Position numbers and translations under genes: made by a program. A stretch of 64,000 nucleotides of DNA from Paracoccaceae bacterium (GTDB taxonomy: Bacteria > Pseudomonadota > Alphaproteobacteria > Rhodobacterales > Rhodobacteraceae), in NCBI GenBank assembly GCA_009773375.1, contig WRPH01000001.1, positions 1 to 64,000 on the forward strand. The letters are read 5' to 3'. Every line of letters starts with the position of its first letter. Position 1 is the first letter of the stretch. Shown here piece after piece: positions 35,218-45,146 of the stretch. The notes beneath the pieces were generated by a model. It did no database searches and was not told where the DNA came from. It saw only the letters and a list, made by a program, of their open reading frames with translations.

Positions 35218-38200
35218 GCCACCAAAGCCTCGGCCCGCTTCAGATCAACCGAGACCAGCTGACTAACCCCTTGTTCTGCCATGGTAACACCAAACAGCCT
35301 ATCCATCCGCGCCATCGTCACCGCGTGGTGAGTGATAATCAGAAAGCGGGTTTCGGTGCGCCGGGTCATTTCATCCAGCAGATCACAGAAGCGGGTCACG
35401 TTGGCATCGTCCAACGGCGCGTCAACCTCGTCCAGCACGCAGATCGGCGCGGGATTGGCAAGGAAAACCCCAAAGATCAGCGCCAAGGCAGTCAGGGTTT
35501 GTTCACCCCCCGACAGCAAGGAAAGCGTCGCCAGCTTTTTGCCTGGCGGCTGGCACATGATTTCCAGACCTGCTTCCAGCGGGTCATCGGATTCGACCAG
35601 AACCAGCCGCGCCTCGCCGCCGTTGAACAGGTGCGTGAACAGGGTGCCGAAGTTGGCGTTAACCTGTTCGAACGCGGTTAGCAGCCGTTCGCGGCCTTCG
35701 CGGTTCAGCCCGGCAATGCCGGAACGCAGCTTTTTGATCGCCTCTTCCAGATCAATCTTTTCCTGCGCCAGCGCGTCGTATTCATCCGAAACCGCCTTGG
35801 CGTCCTCTTCGGCGCGCAGGTTCACCGCACCCAAAGCCTCGCGCTGGCGCTTGAGGCGCTGCACCTCGGTATCCAGCACCTCGGCATCCGGCATCTTGTC
35901 GGGATCGACCTTCAGCGTATCCAGAAGCTGATTCGGCGTGGCGCTGGTTTCCTCGGCAATCCGCTCGGCCGCGAAGGCGACGGTTTCGCGGGCGGCTTCG
36001 GCGCGGGCCTCGGCGCGGGCGCGGGCCTCGCGGGCCTCACCGGCCAGCCGTTCGCCATCGCGTTCGGTATCGCGGGCGCTACGCAACGCCGCCTCGGCGG
36101 CAGACAGCGCGTCGGCGGCGACGGCGCGGCGGGTATCAGCGTCGGCAATGGCGTCGTTCAGCTCTTCGCGTTTGATGGCTATTTCTTCGGGGGCGGCAGA
36201 GGCTTCGGCAAGCTCCGCCTCCGTTTCCGCCTTGCGCGCGGCAAGTTCGGCAATCCGTTTGCCAGCGGTTTCAAGACGGTGCTTCCAGCCCGACAGTTCC
36301 TTGACCGCCTCTTGCCGACGCCGCACCCGCGCCTCGCCTTCACGACGCAATTCATCATGGGCTGATCGGCGCGACATCATGGTGATCCGCGCGGCCTCTA
36401 CCGCCACCTTGGCGGCCTCAACCGCGTCACGCGCGGCATCAAGATCGGGCAGATCTTCGACGGCGGCGACGGCGGATTCAAGCCGCTCACGCGCCTCGTC
36501 TGCTTCGGCCTCATAGCGGTTCACCGACAGATGAGCGGCGTCCAACTTGCCGCCAGCAATGGATTTATCGGCCTCAGCACGCGCGGCCATCCGGCCAGCC
36601 TCGGCAACACGCGCATCAGCGGCGCGGCGCGCATCACGGGCGATCTGATCGGCGCGGGCAAGATCCGCCAGCCGGGTTTGCAACAGGGCATGCGCCTGCG
36701 CCGCACCATCGGCACGGGCGGAAACTTCTTCCAGATCGCGTTTGAGCGCGGTGAGCCGGTTCAATTGTTGCAGGCGCAGCGCGGCGGCGGACGGCGCATC
36801 TTCGGCCCCGGCGCGGAACCCATCCCAGCGCCACAGATCGCCCTCGCGGCTGACCAACCGTTGCCCCGGCTGCAAGGCGGCCTGCAGACCCGGCCCTGCA
36901 TCACGCGCGACCAGCCCAATCTGCCCCATCCGACGGCCCAGAACAGCTGGTGCCTGCACATGCGCCGACAGGGCCACCACTCCAGCGGGCAGCGGCTGCG
37001 GGGTGTCATAATCGGACAAGGCCACCCAGCCCGAGCGTTTGTCCGCACCGACTTCCGGCACCCGCAGATCGTCTGCCAAAGCGGCGCCCAGCGCCTTTTC
37101 CAACCCCGGTTCGACCACCAGCAGATCGAGCAGTTGATGCCCGGCCTGCGCCTCGCGCTGCACCAGTTTGGTCAGGGCGGCAACCTCGGCGCGCAAGGCA
37201 TTGGCCTCGCCCTCGGCTTCTGACCGCGCGGCGCGGGCCTCGGCCTCGCGACCCTGCACCTCGCCGCGCGCGTCTTCGGCAGCCAGCAAAGCCTCTTCGG
37301 CCTGTTCCGCCAGATCGGCAGCGGTAACTTGCGTTTCTTCTGCAAACTCAAAGGCTTCGCTAGCCGTCGCCAAGGCGGATTCGGCGACAGTCACCGCTTC
37401 GCCGGCGCGGGCAGCTTCGATTTCGGCCTTTTGCACAGCGGCCTTGCTGTCAGCCAGCATCCGCTGCACCGACTGGTGCCGGGCGGCCAGACGGGCGGCA
37501 TCTTCGGTGGCTTGCGACAGCGTGCCTTCGCGGTCGGTCAGCAAAGCCGAAGCCTCGCGCGCCACCTCAGAGGCTTCGGCAAGCCGGTCTTCGTGGCCAT
37601 CATGGGCGCGCAACAACTGCTCGATTTCCCATTCCAGCCGTTCGATCACCTCGCCTGCATCGCGGTTCAAGCCAGACTCACGCTCGCCATCGCGGGCGAG
37701 TTCCGCAATCCGGGCGCGCAGGGTTTCGATCATCGCGCGGGCACGGGCCTCTTGTTCGCCCAACTGGTCGCGCTGAACGATCAAGCGCTGCAAGATCGCG
37801 GCGGCAATCGCATCTTCCTCACGCAGCGGGGGCAGCGCGTCTTCGGCGGCCTCGCGCTGCTTGGCGGCCAGTCGCGCGGCGGCCTCGGCTTGCGCGGCCA
37901 GCGTGATGCGTTGGCGCAACAATGCCTCGGCCTCGCCCCGCGCCAGATCGGCCTCGCGCCAGCGGCGATACAGCAGTTGTCCTTCAGCGCGGCGCAAATC
38001 TTCGCCGATTTCGCGGTAGCGGGCGGCTTGCTTGGCCTGCCGGGTCAGGGTGGAAAGCTGCTGCGCCAGCGATTCCAGCACATCATCGACCCGCAAAAGG
38101 TTGGCTTCGGCGCCTGTCAGTTTCAGCTCGGCCTCGTGCCGCCGCGCATAAAGCCCCGAGATCCCGGCGGCTTCTTCCAGAATACGCCGCCGCGCTTTCG

Positions 38201-38669
38201 GCTTGGCGTTGATCAGTTCCGAAATCTGCCCCTGCCGCACCAAGGCGGGCGAATGCGATCCGGTGGAGGCATCGGCAAACAGCATCTGCACATCGCGGGC
38301 GCGCACGTCTTTGGCGTTCAGCTTGTAGGCAGATCCGGCATCGCGGGTAATCCGACGGGTGATTTCGATCAGGTCGGCATCGTTGAAGCCGCTGGGCGCA
38401 AGCCGGTCAGAGTTGTCCATCACCAAGGCGACTTCGGCAAAATGCCGCGCACCACGGGTGGCGGCGCCGTTGAAGATCACATCCTCCATCCCGCCACCGC
38501 GCATAGCTGAGGGGCGGTTTTCGCCCATCACCCAGCGCATCGCCTCCAGCAGATTGGATTTGCCGCAGCCGTTCGGGCCGACAACGCCGGTCAGCCCGTC
38601 GTGGATCACCAGATCGGTGGGGTCCACAAAGCTTTTGAAGCCATTCAACCGCAGCTTGGTAAAGCGCAA
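35214..38669 (-). CDS. smc: Chromosome segregation protein SMC, 1151 aa
   Basis: Head domain N-half: KLRLNGFKSFVDPTDLVIHDGLTGVVGPNGCGKSNLLEAM (Walker A). C-half: LSGGEQTLTALALIFG signature and FLANPAPICVLDEVDAPLDD (Walker B), with a long central coiled coil (roughly 170-480 and 640-930) and a hinge around 490-620. It condenses and organises the chromosome with ScpAB (not in window). It starts with TTG 38669, which is unusual. The coding DNA is exceptionally Ala/Arg/Glu-rich. Confidence 0.96.
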   Translation of the reverse strand: MRFTKLRLNGFKSFVDPTDLVIHDGLTGVVGPNGCGKSNLLEAMRWVMGENRPSAMRGGGMEDVIFNGAATRGARHFAEVALVMDNSDRLAPSGFNDADLIEITRRITRDAGSAYKLNAKDVRARDVQMLFADASTGSHSPALVRQGQISELINAKPKARRRILEEAAGISGLYARRHEAELKLTGAEANLLRVDDVLESLAQQLSTLTRQAKQAARYREIGEDLRRAEGQLLYRRWREADLARGEAEALLRQRITLAAQAEAAARLAAKQREAAEDALPPLREEDAIAAAILQRLIVQRDQLGEQEARARAMIETLRARIAELARDGERESGLNRDAGEVIERLEWEIEQLLRAHDGHEDRLAEASEVAREASALLTDREGTLSQATEDAARLAARHQSVQRMLADSKAAVQKAEIEAARAGEAVTVAESALATASEAFEFAEETQVTAADLAEQAEEALLAAEDARGEVQGREAEARAARSEAEGEANALRAEVAALTKLVQREAQAGHQLLDLLVVEPGLEKALGAALADDLRVPEVGADKRSGWVALSDYDTPQPLPAGVVALSAHVQAPAVLGRRMGQIGLVARDAGPGLQAALQPGQRLVSREGDLWRWDGFRAGAEDAPSAAALRLQQLNRLTALKRDLEEVSARADGAAQAHALLQTRLADLARADQIARDARRAADARVAEAGRMAARAEADKSIAGGKLDAAHLSVNRYEAEADEARERLESAVAAVEDLPDLDAARDAVEAAKVAVEAARITMMSRRSAHDELRREGEARVRRRQEAVKELSGWKHRLETAGKRIAELAARKAETEAELAEASAAPEEIAIKREELNDAIADADTRRAVAADALSAAEAALRSARDTERDGERLAGEAREARARAEARAEAARETVAFAAERIAEETSATPNQLLDTLKVDPDKMPDAEVLDTEVQRLKRQREALGAVNLRAEEDAKAVSDEYDALAQEKIDLEEAIKKLRSGIAGLNREGRERLLTAFEQVNANFGTLFTHLFNGGEARLVLVESDDPLEAGLEIMCQPPGKKLATLSLLSGGEQTLTALALIFGVFLANPAPICVLDEVDAPLDDANVTRFCDLLDEMTRRTETRFLIITHHAVTMARMDRLFGVTMAEQGVSQLVSVDLKRAEALVA

Positions 38670-38884
38670 AGGGCAGGTTTCCTTGATTCCGTTGGGCGGT
38701 CATTTTCGGGGCGGGCGCGGGGCGTGTCAACGCAGGGCCTCATGATCTGGACGCAGATCGGCGCTTATCCCCAAGATATTGACTGCTCCGCCCAGCGGTG
38801 CGTGTGAACACGCACCTTACCTCGGGCATATCCCGCTTGACCGGGGCGCGGTGCAGGGTCACGCTTTTGGCAAAGGAGACCGCG

Positions 38885-39238
38885 ATGATCCACGCCCTGT
38901 TGGCCATTCTGGCCTGTCAATTGATCGGAGAAGCCAGCACCCGCGCGCTGGCTTTGCCCTTGCCGGGGCCGGTGTTGGGGATGATCCTGATGGTGATCGC
39001 CCTGCAAGCCTCGGCCAGGTTGCGCGAGATTCTGCGGCCCATTGCGCAAGCCATCCTTGGGCATATGTCGCTGCTGTTCGTGCCTGCGGGCGTTGGCGTG
39101 GTCGGCCATTTTGCGGCGCTTGGCGGGCAGGCGGGGGCGCTGGCGGCGGCAATCATCGGATCAACGGTGCTGGCAATTACAGTGGGGGCGGCATGTTTTG
39201 TGGCTGTCGCAAACTGGACCGGCAACGCCGATGACTGA
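38885..39238 (+). CDS. CidA/LrgA-family membrane protein, 117 aa
   Basis: MIHALLAILACQLIGEASTRALALPLPGPVLGMILMVIALQASARL shows the P-GPVLGM and the following LFVPAGVGVVGHF pattern of LrgA/CidA holin-like proteins. About four membrane segments. ATG 38885 is supported by AAGGAG 7 bases upstream; the longer frame from 38798 is not. Stop overlaps the start of the LrgB-like gene by 8 bases. Roles in murein hydrolase export/cell death or metabolite export are family-level only. Confidence 0.85.
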   Translation: MIHALLAILACQLIGEASTRALALPLPGPVLGMILMVIALQASARLREILRPIAQAILGHMSLLFVPAGVGVVGHFAALGGQAGALAAAIIGSTVLAITVGAACFVAVANWTGNADD

Positions 39239-39947
39239 TTTTCCCGAAATCTGGAGCTATCTGTCGCGCGGCCCACTGCTGTGGCTGACGGCAACGCTGG
39301 CGGCTTATACGTTGGGTGATGCCTGCTTTCGCGCCGCCAACCGTGCGCCCATCGTCAATCCGGTGCTGATCGCCGTGGCATTGCTGGCGGTGATGCTGCA
39401 CTTTAGCGCCACGCCCTACGCCACCTATTTCGAGGGCGCGCAGTTCGTGCATTTCCTGCTGGGTCCGGCCACGATTTGCCTTGCCTTGCCGCTGTCAGAC
39501 AATCTGCCCCGCGTGCGCAAGGCGGCGCTGCCGCTGCTGGCGGCATTGCTGGCGGGGTCACTGACCGCGGTGGTTTCGGCGCTGGCGATTGCCAAAGCGC
39601 TGGGAGTCACTGGCGAAGTTCTGGCGTCGCTGGCGCCGAAATCCACCACCGCACCCGTCGCGATCGGCATCTCGCAAGCTATTGGCGGGTCGCCGACCCT
39701 GACCGCAGTTCTGGTTATTCTGACAGGGATCACCGGCGCGGTGGTTGCCACGCCGCTGCTGAACCTGCTGCGCATCAAGGACTGGCGGGCGCGCGGTTTT
39801 GCCACCGGGGTTGCCGCGCATGGCATCGGCACTGCGCGGGCGTTTCAGGTGCATCCGACGGCTGGCGCTTTCGCCGGGCTTGGCATGGGGCTGAATGCTG
39901 TGCTGACGGCCTTGATCGCGCCGCTGATCCTGGAGCTGTTCCGTTGA
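39231..39947 (+). CDS. LrgB/CidB-family membrane protein, 238 aa
   Basis: The segment LGPATICLALPLSDNLPRVRKAALPLLAALLAGS, then LAPKSTTAPVAIGISQAIGGSPTLTAVLVILTGITGA and GVAAHGIGTARAFQVHPTAGAFAGLGMGLN are the hallmark repeats of the LrgB family (PKSTT, GxxxHGxGTA). About seven membrane segments. Partner of the preceding CidA/LrgA-like gene. Confidence 0.93.
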   Translation: MTDFPEIWSYLSRGPLLWLTATLAAYTLGDACFRAANRAPIVNPVLIAVALLAVMLHFSATPYATYFEGAQFVHFLLGPATICLALPLSDNLPRVRKAALPLLAALLAGSLTAVVSALAIAKALGVTGEVLASLAPKSTTAPVAIGISQAIGGSPTLTAVLVILTGITGAVVATPLLNLLRIKDWRARGFATGVAAHGIGTARAFQVHPTAGAFAGLGMGLNAVLTALIAPLILELFR

Positions 39948-39952
39948 AGCGA

Positions 39953-40029
39953 TTTGCGTTTATCTTGCTGCGCTTTGCGCGCTTGGGTCGCGCGAAGAAC
40001 GATCTGCCCTGCGTAAGATAAAACGCAAA
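39953..40029. repeat. Long-range inverted repeat after lrgB
   Basis: The arms TTTGCGTTTATCTT (39953-39966) and AAGATAAAACGCAAA (40015-40029) pair at 14 positions with one base bulged, separated by a 48-base loop with its own GCGCGC/GTCGCGCG stem. It lies between convergent lrgB and rppH and ends 5 bases before the rppH stop. Probably a bidirectional terminator. Confidence 0.4.
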
Positions 40030-40034
40030 CCACT

Positions 40035-40517
40035 TTAAGCCAGATAGGCGCGGAACGACCGCACCACTTCTTCATAAACCGCGCGCTTGAATGGCACGAT
40101 CGAGGCGATCATTTCATCCGCGCCGACCCAGCGCCATTCGGAAAACTCGGGGTGTTTGGTGGCGATATTCACCTGCGCATCGGTGCCGAGATAGCGGTAG
40201 AGAAACCACTTCTGCCGTTGGCCGCGATATTTGCCGCCCCAGACCCGACCCAGCAGTTCCACCGGCAGATCATACGTCACCCAGCCGTGGGTCTTGCCGA
40301 TGAAATCAACCAGATCGGCGGTGACGCCGGTTTCTTCCCACAGCTCACGCAGCGCCGCCTCGCGCGGCTTTTCGCCGTCATCAATGCCGCCCTGTGGCAT
40401 CTGCCAGGCGGCAACCGGGTTATCCAGCCGTTGACCGGCAAAGATCAGCCCTTCAGCGTTGATCAGCATGACGCCAACGCAGGGGCGATAGGGCAACGCT
40501 TCAGGGTCGATCTTCAT
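40035..40517 (-). CDS. rppH: RNA pyrophosphohydrolase RppH, 160 aa
   Basis: It removes pyrophosphate from 5'-triphosphorylated RNA to start decay. Nudix box [23 protein letters not shown] is intact, followed by TAD...[14 protein letters not shown] 40517 gives the usual start [20 protein letters not shown]; an ATG three codons before (40526) is also possible. In the gpmI-envC-ctpA-rppH arrangement found across alphaproteobacteria. Confidence 0.94.
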   Translation of the reverse strand: MKIDPEALPYRPCVGVMLINAEGLIFAGQRLDNPVAAWQMPQGGIDDGEKPREAALRELWEETGVTADLVDFIGKTHGWVTYDLPVELLGRVWGGKYRGQRQKWFLYRYLGTDAQVNIATKHPEFSEWRWVGADEMIASIVPFKRAVYEEVVRSFRAYLA

Positions 40518-40564
40518 GTCGGGCATTTGGTATAGGCCGCAGCTTTCGCCACGGCCCCCTTTCC

Positions 40565-41911
40565 TTACTTGTTCGGAGCCACTGCGTTCAGACCGCGCAG
40601 GATATCGACAGCATAGGCCAGCTGATAATCCTCGTCGCGCAGTTTGGCGGCTTCTTCGGTGCGCGCCCGCTCGTCTTCCAACAGCTTCTTTTCCTCGTCG
40701 GTCATCGAGTCATTGGTGATCGCGCCGCGCAGATCGGCTTCCGACCGCTGCCTGGTGGCATCTTCCGCCGCTTTGGCTTCGGTGCCTTCCACCGCCGGAT
40801 CAACCACCGGCTGGTTCACCACGATATCCGGCATCACGCCCAGCGCCTGAATCGACCGCCCGGACGGGGTGTAATAACGCGCCGTGGTCAACCGCATCGC
40901 GCCTTCGCCCTTCAGAGGGATCAGCGTTTGCACCGAGCCTTTGCCAAAGCTCTTGGTGCCGACCACAATCGCGCGGCGATGGTCTTGCAGCGCGCCCGTC
41001 ACGATTTCCGAGGCCGAGGCCGAACCGCCGTTGATCAGCACTACAATCGGCTTGCCTTCCGCCAGATCGCCCGGCGTCGCGTTTTCACGCGAGCTGTCGT
41101 TGGCATTGCGGCCACGCGTCGAGACGATCTCGCCTTCGTTCAGGAATGCATCCGAGGTCAGGATCGCCTGTTTCAGCAAACCGCCAGGGTTATTGCGCAG
41201 GTCGATGACAAAACCGTTGATCTTGTCCATACCGCCCGCCTCTTCGGCCAGCTTCTTGATGCCGTCTTCCACACCCGGATAGGTCTGGTCGTTGAAAGTG
41301 GTAATCCGCAGCACGCCGATATTGCCGACCAGACGGCTTTTCACCGCCACCAGCTTGATGGTGTCGCGGATGATCGAGACGTCAAACGGTTCAGCCACAC
41401 CTTCGCGCACCACGGTAATGACGATTTCCGACCCGATCGGGCCACGCATCTTGTCAACCGCCTCGTCCAGCGTCAGGCCCTGCACCGCCTCGCCGTCAAC
41501 CTGCGTAATGAAGTCGCCCGATTTGATCCCCGCAGCATCGGCCGGGGTGCCATCCATCGGCGAGACGACTTTGATATAGCCGTCTTCCTGCGTCACCTCG
41601 ATGCCCAACCCGCCGAACTCACCGCGCGTTTGCGTGGTCATATCGTCAAACGCCTTCACATCCAGATAGCTGGAATGCGGGTCAAGCGAGGTCAGCATGC
41701 CGTTGATCGCAGCTTCGATCAGCGCCTTGCTGTCAACTTCTTCGACATACTGCGCCCGGATGCGTTCAAAGATATCGCCAAACAGATCAAGCTGTTCATA
41801 AACCGAGGCATTCTTGGTGGCGTCTTGCGCAATCAGCGGGCCGGCGACCTGCGTTGTGATCACGCCCCCCGCCAGCGTGCCGCACACCGCAGCAATCATC
41901 ATCTTCTTCAT
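40565..41911 (-). CDS. ctpA: C-terminal processing protease (S41), 448 aa
   Basis: Signal peptide (1-27), then PDZ domain (about 80-165, [36 protein letters not shown]), then S41 peptidase with [11 protein letters not shown] (catalytic Ser) and [11 protein letters not shown] (catalytic Lys). Periplasmic, processing or degrading envelope proteins. ATG 41911 chosen; a GTG immediately before is also possible. It begins 7 bases after envC stops, so they are cotranscribed. Confidence 0.95.
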   Translation of the reverse strand: MKKMMIAAVCGTLAGGVITTQVAGPLIAQDATKNASVYEQLDLFGDIFERIRAQYVEEVDSKALIEAAINGMLTSLDPHSSYLDVKAFDDMTTQTRGEFGGLGIEVTQEDGYIKVVSPMDGTPADAAGIKSGDFITQVDGEAVQGLTLDEAVDKMRGPIGSEIVITVVREGVAEPFDVSIIRDTIKLVAVKSRLVGNIGVLRITTFNDQTYPGVEDGIKKLAEEAGGMDKINGFVIDLRNNPGGLLKQAILTSDAFLNEGEIVSTRGRNANDSSRENATPGDLAEGKPIVVLINGGSASASEIVTGALQDHRRAIVVGTKSFGKGSVQTLIPLKGEGAMRLTTARYYTPSGRSIQALGVMPDIVVNQPVVDPAVEGTEAKAAEDATRQRSEADLRGAITNDSMTDEEKKLLEDERARTEEAAKLRDEDYQLAYAVDILRGLNAVAPNK

Positions 41912-41918
41912 CACAGCT

Positions 41919-43034
41919 TCATTCCTCTGCTTTAGCCGTCGCCGCGAACCATTGCATCGGGTCCACTGGGTCAGAGCCTTGCCTCAATTCCAAGTAAAGC
42001 GTTTCCGTCTCGCGTCCGCCAGCGTCTTCTTTCGATGGCGCCAGCAGATCGCTCGCCCCCAGGTCCGACCCGCCCATCAGCCCCAAGGCGGCCCCCTGCG
42101 CAATCACCTCGCCAACTTCGCCATACACCTGATCCAACCCGGCCAGAACCAGAAGATAGCCGCCGCCGGGCTCAACGATGATCACGTTTCCGTAGTCCAG
42201 CAGCGGGCCACGATAGCGGATCGTCGCGGCCCAAGGGCTGGTGACAAGTGCGCCGGGCCGGGTGGCCAGCGTCAGGCCGGGCCGGGTCACGCCGCGCGCA
42301 TCGGTTTCGCCGGGTTTCAACAGCAAAGTGCCCAGGGCGGGCAGCGCCAGTTTGCCCTTGGCCTCGGCAAAACTGGCATTGCCGCTGTCATCCAGCGCCA
42401 GCCCTGCCGCAAAGGCCTCCAGCGTATCGGCGGATTCGAGCAGGCCCTTCAGCACCTCGGGGTCTTCGGTGAAGCGCTTCGGCAGGGTGGTGCGATCAGA
42501 AATCGCCTGACTCAGATCAGACCGCGCCGTCTGCGCTGCCTGCAAGCCCTTGCTCAGCGTTTCCCCCGCCGCCCTTTGCAGACTGCGCAAACCCGCCAAC
42601 TCTTCCAGCTGCGTCTTCAGATCGTTCACTTCCGCCTGCAACGCCGGGGTCACATCGGCCAGCATCATCCCTGACCGCACCGTCCCCAAAGGCCCGGTCG
42701 GGTGCAACAGCAACAGCGGCCCCGGTTCGGCATCGATCCGGCTCAGCACGCCCAAAAGCTGCGCGATGCGGTCGCGCTTGGTCTGAAATTGCAGCGTCAG
42801 CTGGGTTTCGCGCAGTTCCGCCTGCCGCAACGCCTCGCGCAGGGCGGCAAGGCCTTCTTCATAGGCCTTGATGGTGCGGGTCAGCGCCGCCACCCGATCC
42901 TTGGCCGCGCTCGCCTCTTCCAGCGCCGCCACCGCCGCCTGCAGATCCGCACTCGCCTGCGCCGCATCCTCCGCCACGCCAGCCCACGCCGCCGGAGCAG
43001 TCAGCAAAAGCGCAAGAACGGCGGCCTTGATCAT
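41919..43034 (-). CDS. envC: Murein hydrolase activator EnvC family protein, 371 aa
   Basis: Signal MIKAAVLALLLTAPAAWAG, a coiled coil (about 25-110, with ALRQAELRETQL) and a C-terminal LytM domain that is degenerate: the catalytic H-x-x-x-D and HxH zinc ligands are not present (GNVIIVEPGGGYLLVLAGLDQVYG, TETLYLELRQGSDPVDPMQWF). This is the EnvC type that activates amidases instead of cleaving itself. Overlaps gpmI by 4 bases. Confidence 0.88.
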   Translation of the reverse strand: MIKAAVLALLLTAPAAWAGVAEDAAQASADLQAAVAALEEASAAKDRVAALTRTIKAYEEGLAALREALRQAELRETQLTLQFQTKRDRIAQLLGVLSRIDAEPGPLLLLHPTGPLGTVRSGMMLADVTPALQAEVNDLKTQLEELAGLRSLQRAAGETLSKGLQAAQTARSDLSQAISDRTTLPKRFTEDPEVLKGLLESADTLEAFAAGLALDDSGNASFAEAKGKLALPALGTLLLKPGETDARGVTRPGLTLATRPGALVTSPWAATIRYRGPLLDYGNVIIVEPGGGYLLVLAGLDQVYGEVGEVIAQGAALGLMGGSDLGASDLLAPSKEDAGGRETETLYLELRQGSDPVDPMQWFAATAKAEE

Positions 43035-44551
43035 GCCAGCATCAGGTTGCGCCCGGTCATTTCCGGCGGCTGCGGCAGACCCATCAGCGCCAGTATAGTT
43101 GGCGCAAGATCCGCCAGCCGCCCGCCCTCGCGCAGCGTCGCGCTCGCAGGCCCGCCGACCAGCACAACCGGCACCGGGTTGGTGGTGTGTGAGGTATGCG
43201 GCCCGCCCGTCACCGGATCGATCATCATTTCACAATTGCCGTGGTCAGCCGTCACAATCATCGCGCCGCCCTTGGCCTGCAACGCGGCAAGCGCCCGGCC
43301 AAGCCCCTGATCCACCGCCTCGCAAGCCTTGATCGCCGCAGGCAGGCTGCCGGTATGACCAACCATATCCGGGTTGGCAAAATTCACCACGATCAGATCA
43401 TACCCCGTCTCGATCGCCGCAACGAGATGATCCGAAACCTCGCCCGCCGACATTTCCGGCTGCAAATCATAGGTCGCCACTTTCGGCGATTTCGGCATCG
43501 CGCGGTCTTCACCCTCAAACGGCACTTCCCGCCCGCCGTTCAAAAAGAACGTCACATGCGGGTATTTTTCCGTTTCGGCCAGACGGAACTGCGTCCGCCC
43601 CTGTTTTGCCACCCATTCACCCAACGTATTGGAAATACTGCGCTTTGGGTAAGCTGTGGTCATGTATTCATTATGCCCGGCAGAATATTCCACCATCCCC
43701 AGCAACGCCGCCCAAACCGGACGCTTGCCAGTCGCAAAACCATCAAACCCCGGTGCCGCCAGGGCCGCCAAAATCTCGCGCGCCCGGTCCGAGCGGAAAT
43801 TCAGGCAGAAAAAGCCGTCGCCATCCCGCGCCCCGGCATAATCGCCAATCACCGACGGCGCGAGGAACTCATCGGTTTCACCCTTGGCATAAGACGCCGC
43901 CACCGCCGCCTGTGGCGTTGCCGCCGCCTCGCCTTTGGCATTTACCATTGCGTCATAAGCGCGCCGCACCCGCTCCCAACGGTTGTCCCGGTCCATCGCC
44001 CAATAGCGGCCAATCACCGTCGCAACCTTTGCCCCAGCGGGCAGCGACAGCATCAACTGCTCCACAAACTCGCCCGCAGAAGAAGGAGCCACGTCGCGCC
44101 CGTCGGTGATCGCATGCAGCACAACCGGAACACCCAACGCCGTTATCGCACGGCAAGCTGCCAAAACATGATTAAGATGCCCATGCACCCCGCCATCCGA
44201 CACCACACCCATCAGATGTGCAACGCCGCCGCTGGCCTTCAGCTGTGTCGCAAAAGCCAGCACCTCGGCATTCTGCGCGAATGAGCCATCCTCGATCGCC
44301 AGATCAATCGCGCCCAAATCCATCGCCACCACCCGGCCCGCGCCGATATTGGTGTGACCGACTTCCGAATTGCCCATCTGCCCTGTCGGCAAGCCGACAT
44401 CCGGGCCAAAGGTGGTCAGGGTCGAATGCGGGCACTCCGCCCAAATCCGGTTGAAATGCAGTACATCGGCCTGCGCAGGCGCGCTTGCTGTCGGATCAGC
44501 GTTGATCCCCCAGCCATCCAGAATGCACAGAACAACGGGTTTGCGAGACAT
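43031..44551 (-). CDS. gpmI: 2,3-bisphosphoglycerate-independent phosphoglycerate mutase, 506 aa
   Basis: Glycolytic 3PG/2PG interconversion with two metals. VVLCILDGWGIN (Asp), MGNSEVGHTNIGAGR (catalytic Ser), HGHLNHVLAA, DGRDVAPSS and HGNCEMMID are the alkaline-phosphatase-fold signatures. Length equals the family. Preceded by rlmH (122 bases, containing the double hairpin 44624-44670). Confidence 0.97.
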   Translation of the reverse strand: MSRKPVVLCILDGWGINADPTASAPAQADVLHFNRIWAECPHSTLTTFGPDVGLPTGQMGNSEVGHTNIGAGRVVAMDLGAIDLAIEDGSFAQNAEVLAFATQLKASGGVAHLMGVVSDGGVHGHLNHVLAACRAITALGVPVVLHAITDGRDVAPSSAGEFVEQLMLSLPAGAKVATVIGRYWAMDRDNRWERVRRAYDAMVNAKGEAAATPQAAVAASYAKGETDEFLAPSVIGDYAGARDGDGFFCLNFRSDRAREILAALAAPGFDGFATGKRPVWAALLGMVEYSAGHNEYMTTAYPKRSISNTLGEWVAKQGRTQFRLAETEKYPHVTFFLNGGREVPFEGEDRAMPKSPKVATYDLQPEMSAGEVSDHLVAAIETGYDLIVVNFANPDMVGHTGSLPAAIKACEAVDQGLGRALAALQAKGGAMIVTADHGNCEMMIDPVTGGPHTSHTTNPVPVVLVGGPASATLREGGRLADLAPTILALMGLPQPPEMTGRNLMLA

Positions 44552-44623
44552 GTGGCGACCTTTCCAATGCGTGAAACGCTTCTACCGCCGCACCCAAGGC
44601 AGAGCAACGCCCGGTTTCCCGCC

Positions 44624-44670
44624 GCAAAACTTTTCAGAAAAGTTTTGCAAAATCCTTCGCAAGGATTTTG
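44624..44670. terminator. Double AT-rich hairpin between rlmH and gpmI
   Basis: Stems GCAAAACTTTT/AAAAGTTTTGC (44624-44634 with 44638-44648, 11 bp) and CAAAATCCTT/AAGGATTTTG (44648-44657 with 44661-44670, 10 bp, 3-nt loop). It lies 3 bases past the rlmH stop and is followed in the minus direction by gpmI. It resembles the one after era (12818-12862). Likely terminator/attenuator limiting rlmH transcription into gpmI. Confidence 0.6.
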
Positions 44671-44672
44671 CA

Positions 44673-45143
44673 TCAGGCCCGGTGATACGGCCCACCACCC
44701 AGAATCGTCGCGGCGCGGTAAATCTGTTCCGCCAGCATCACCCGCACCAGCATATGCGGCCAGACCATCTTGCCAAAGCTGAGCGAAAACTCCGCCTTGG
44801 CACGCAGGGTTGGGTCAATCCCATCCGCCCCGCCAATCACAAACGCCACATCCTGCCGCCCGCCATCGCGCCACTTCGCCAATTGCTCGGCGAATTCGGG
44901 CGACGACAGCACCCGTCCGCGTTCATCCAGCGTCGCAATCAGCGCCCCTGTCGGAATCGACCGCTCCAGCAGCACCGCTTCTGCTGCCATGCCAAGGTTC
45001 TTCTTATCCTCAACCTCAAGCTCCGCCACCGGGCCAAGCCCCAAGGGCCGCCCGGTTCGATCAAAGCGCGTGTAATAGTCGTCAACCAGATCGCGCTCGG
45101 GGCCGGCCCTCAGCCGCCCCACCGCGCTGACATGCAACCGCAA
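44673..45143 (-). CDS. rlmH: 23S rRNA (pseudouridine-1915-N3) methyltransferase RlmH, 156 aa
   Basis: SPOUT methyltransferase: LDERGRVLSSPEFAEQLAKW, VAFVIGGADGIDPTLRAKAEFSLSFGKMVWPHMLVRVMLAEQIYRA are the family motifs, including the knot-forming IGGADG SAM loop. TTG start at 45143, three bases after the rsfS stop, so it is cotranscribed. Confidence 0.94.
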   Translation of the reverse strand: MRLHVSAVGRLRAGPERDLVDDYYTRFDRTGRPLGLGPVAELEVEDKKNLGMAAEAVLLERSIPTGALIATLDERGRVLSSPEFAEQLAKWRDGGRQDVAFVIGGADGIDPTLRAKAEFSLSFGKMVWPHMLVRVMLAEQIYRAATILGGGPYHRA

Positions 45144-45146
45144 GCC

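Noticed and set aside
41919-43034. EnvC as an active M23 endopeptidase
   Set aside because: The zinc-ligand HxxxD and HxH motifs are missing; it is better read as a LytM-degenerate amidase activator.
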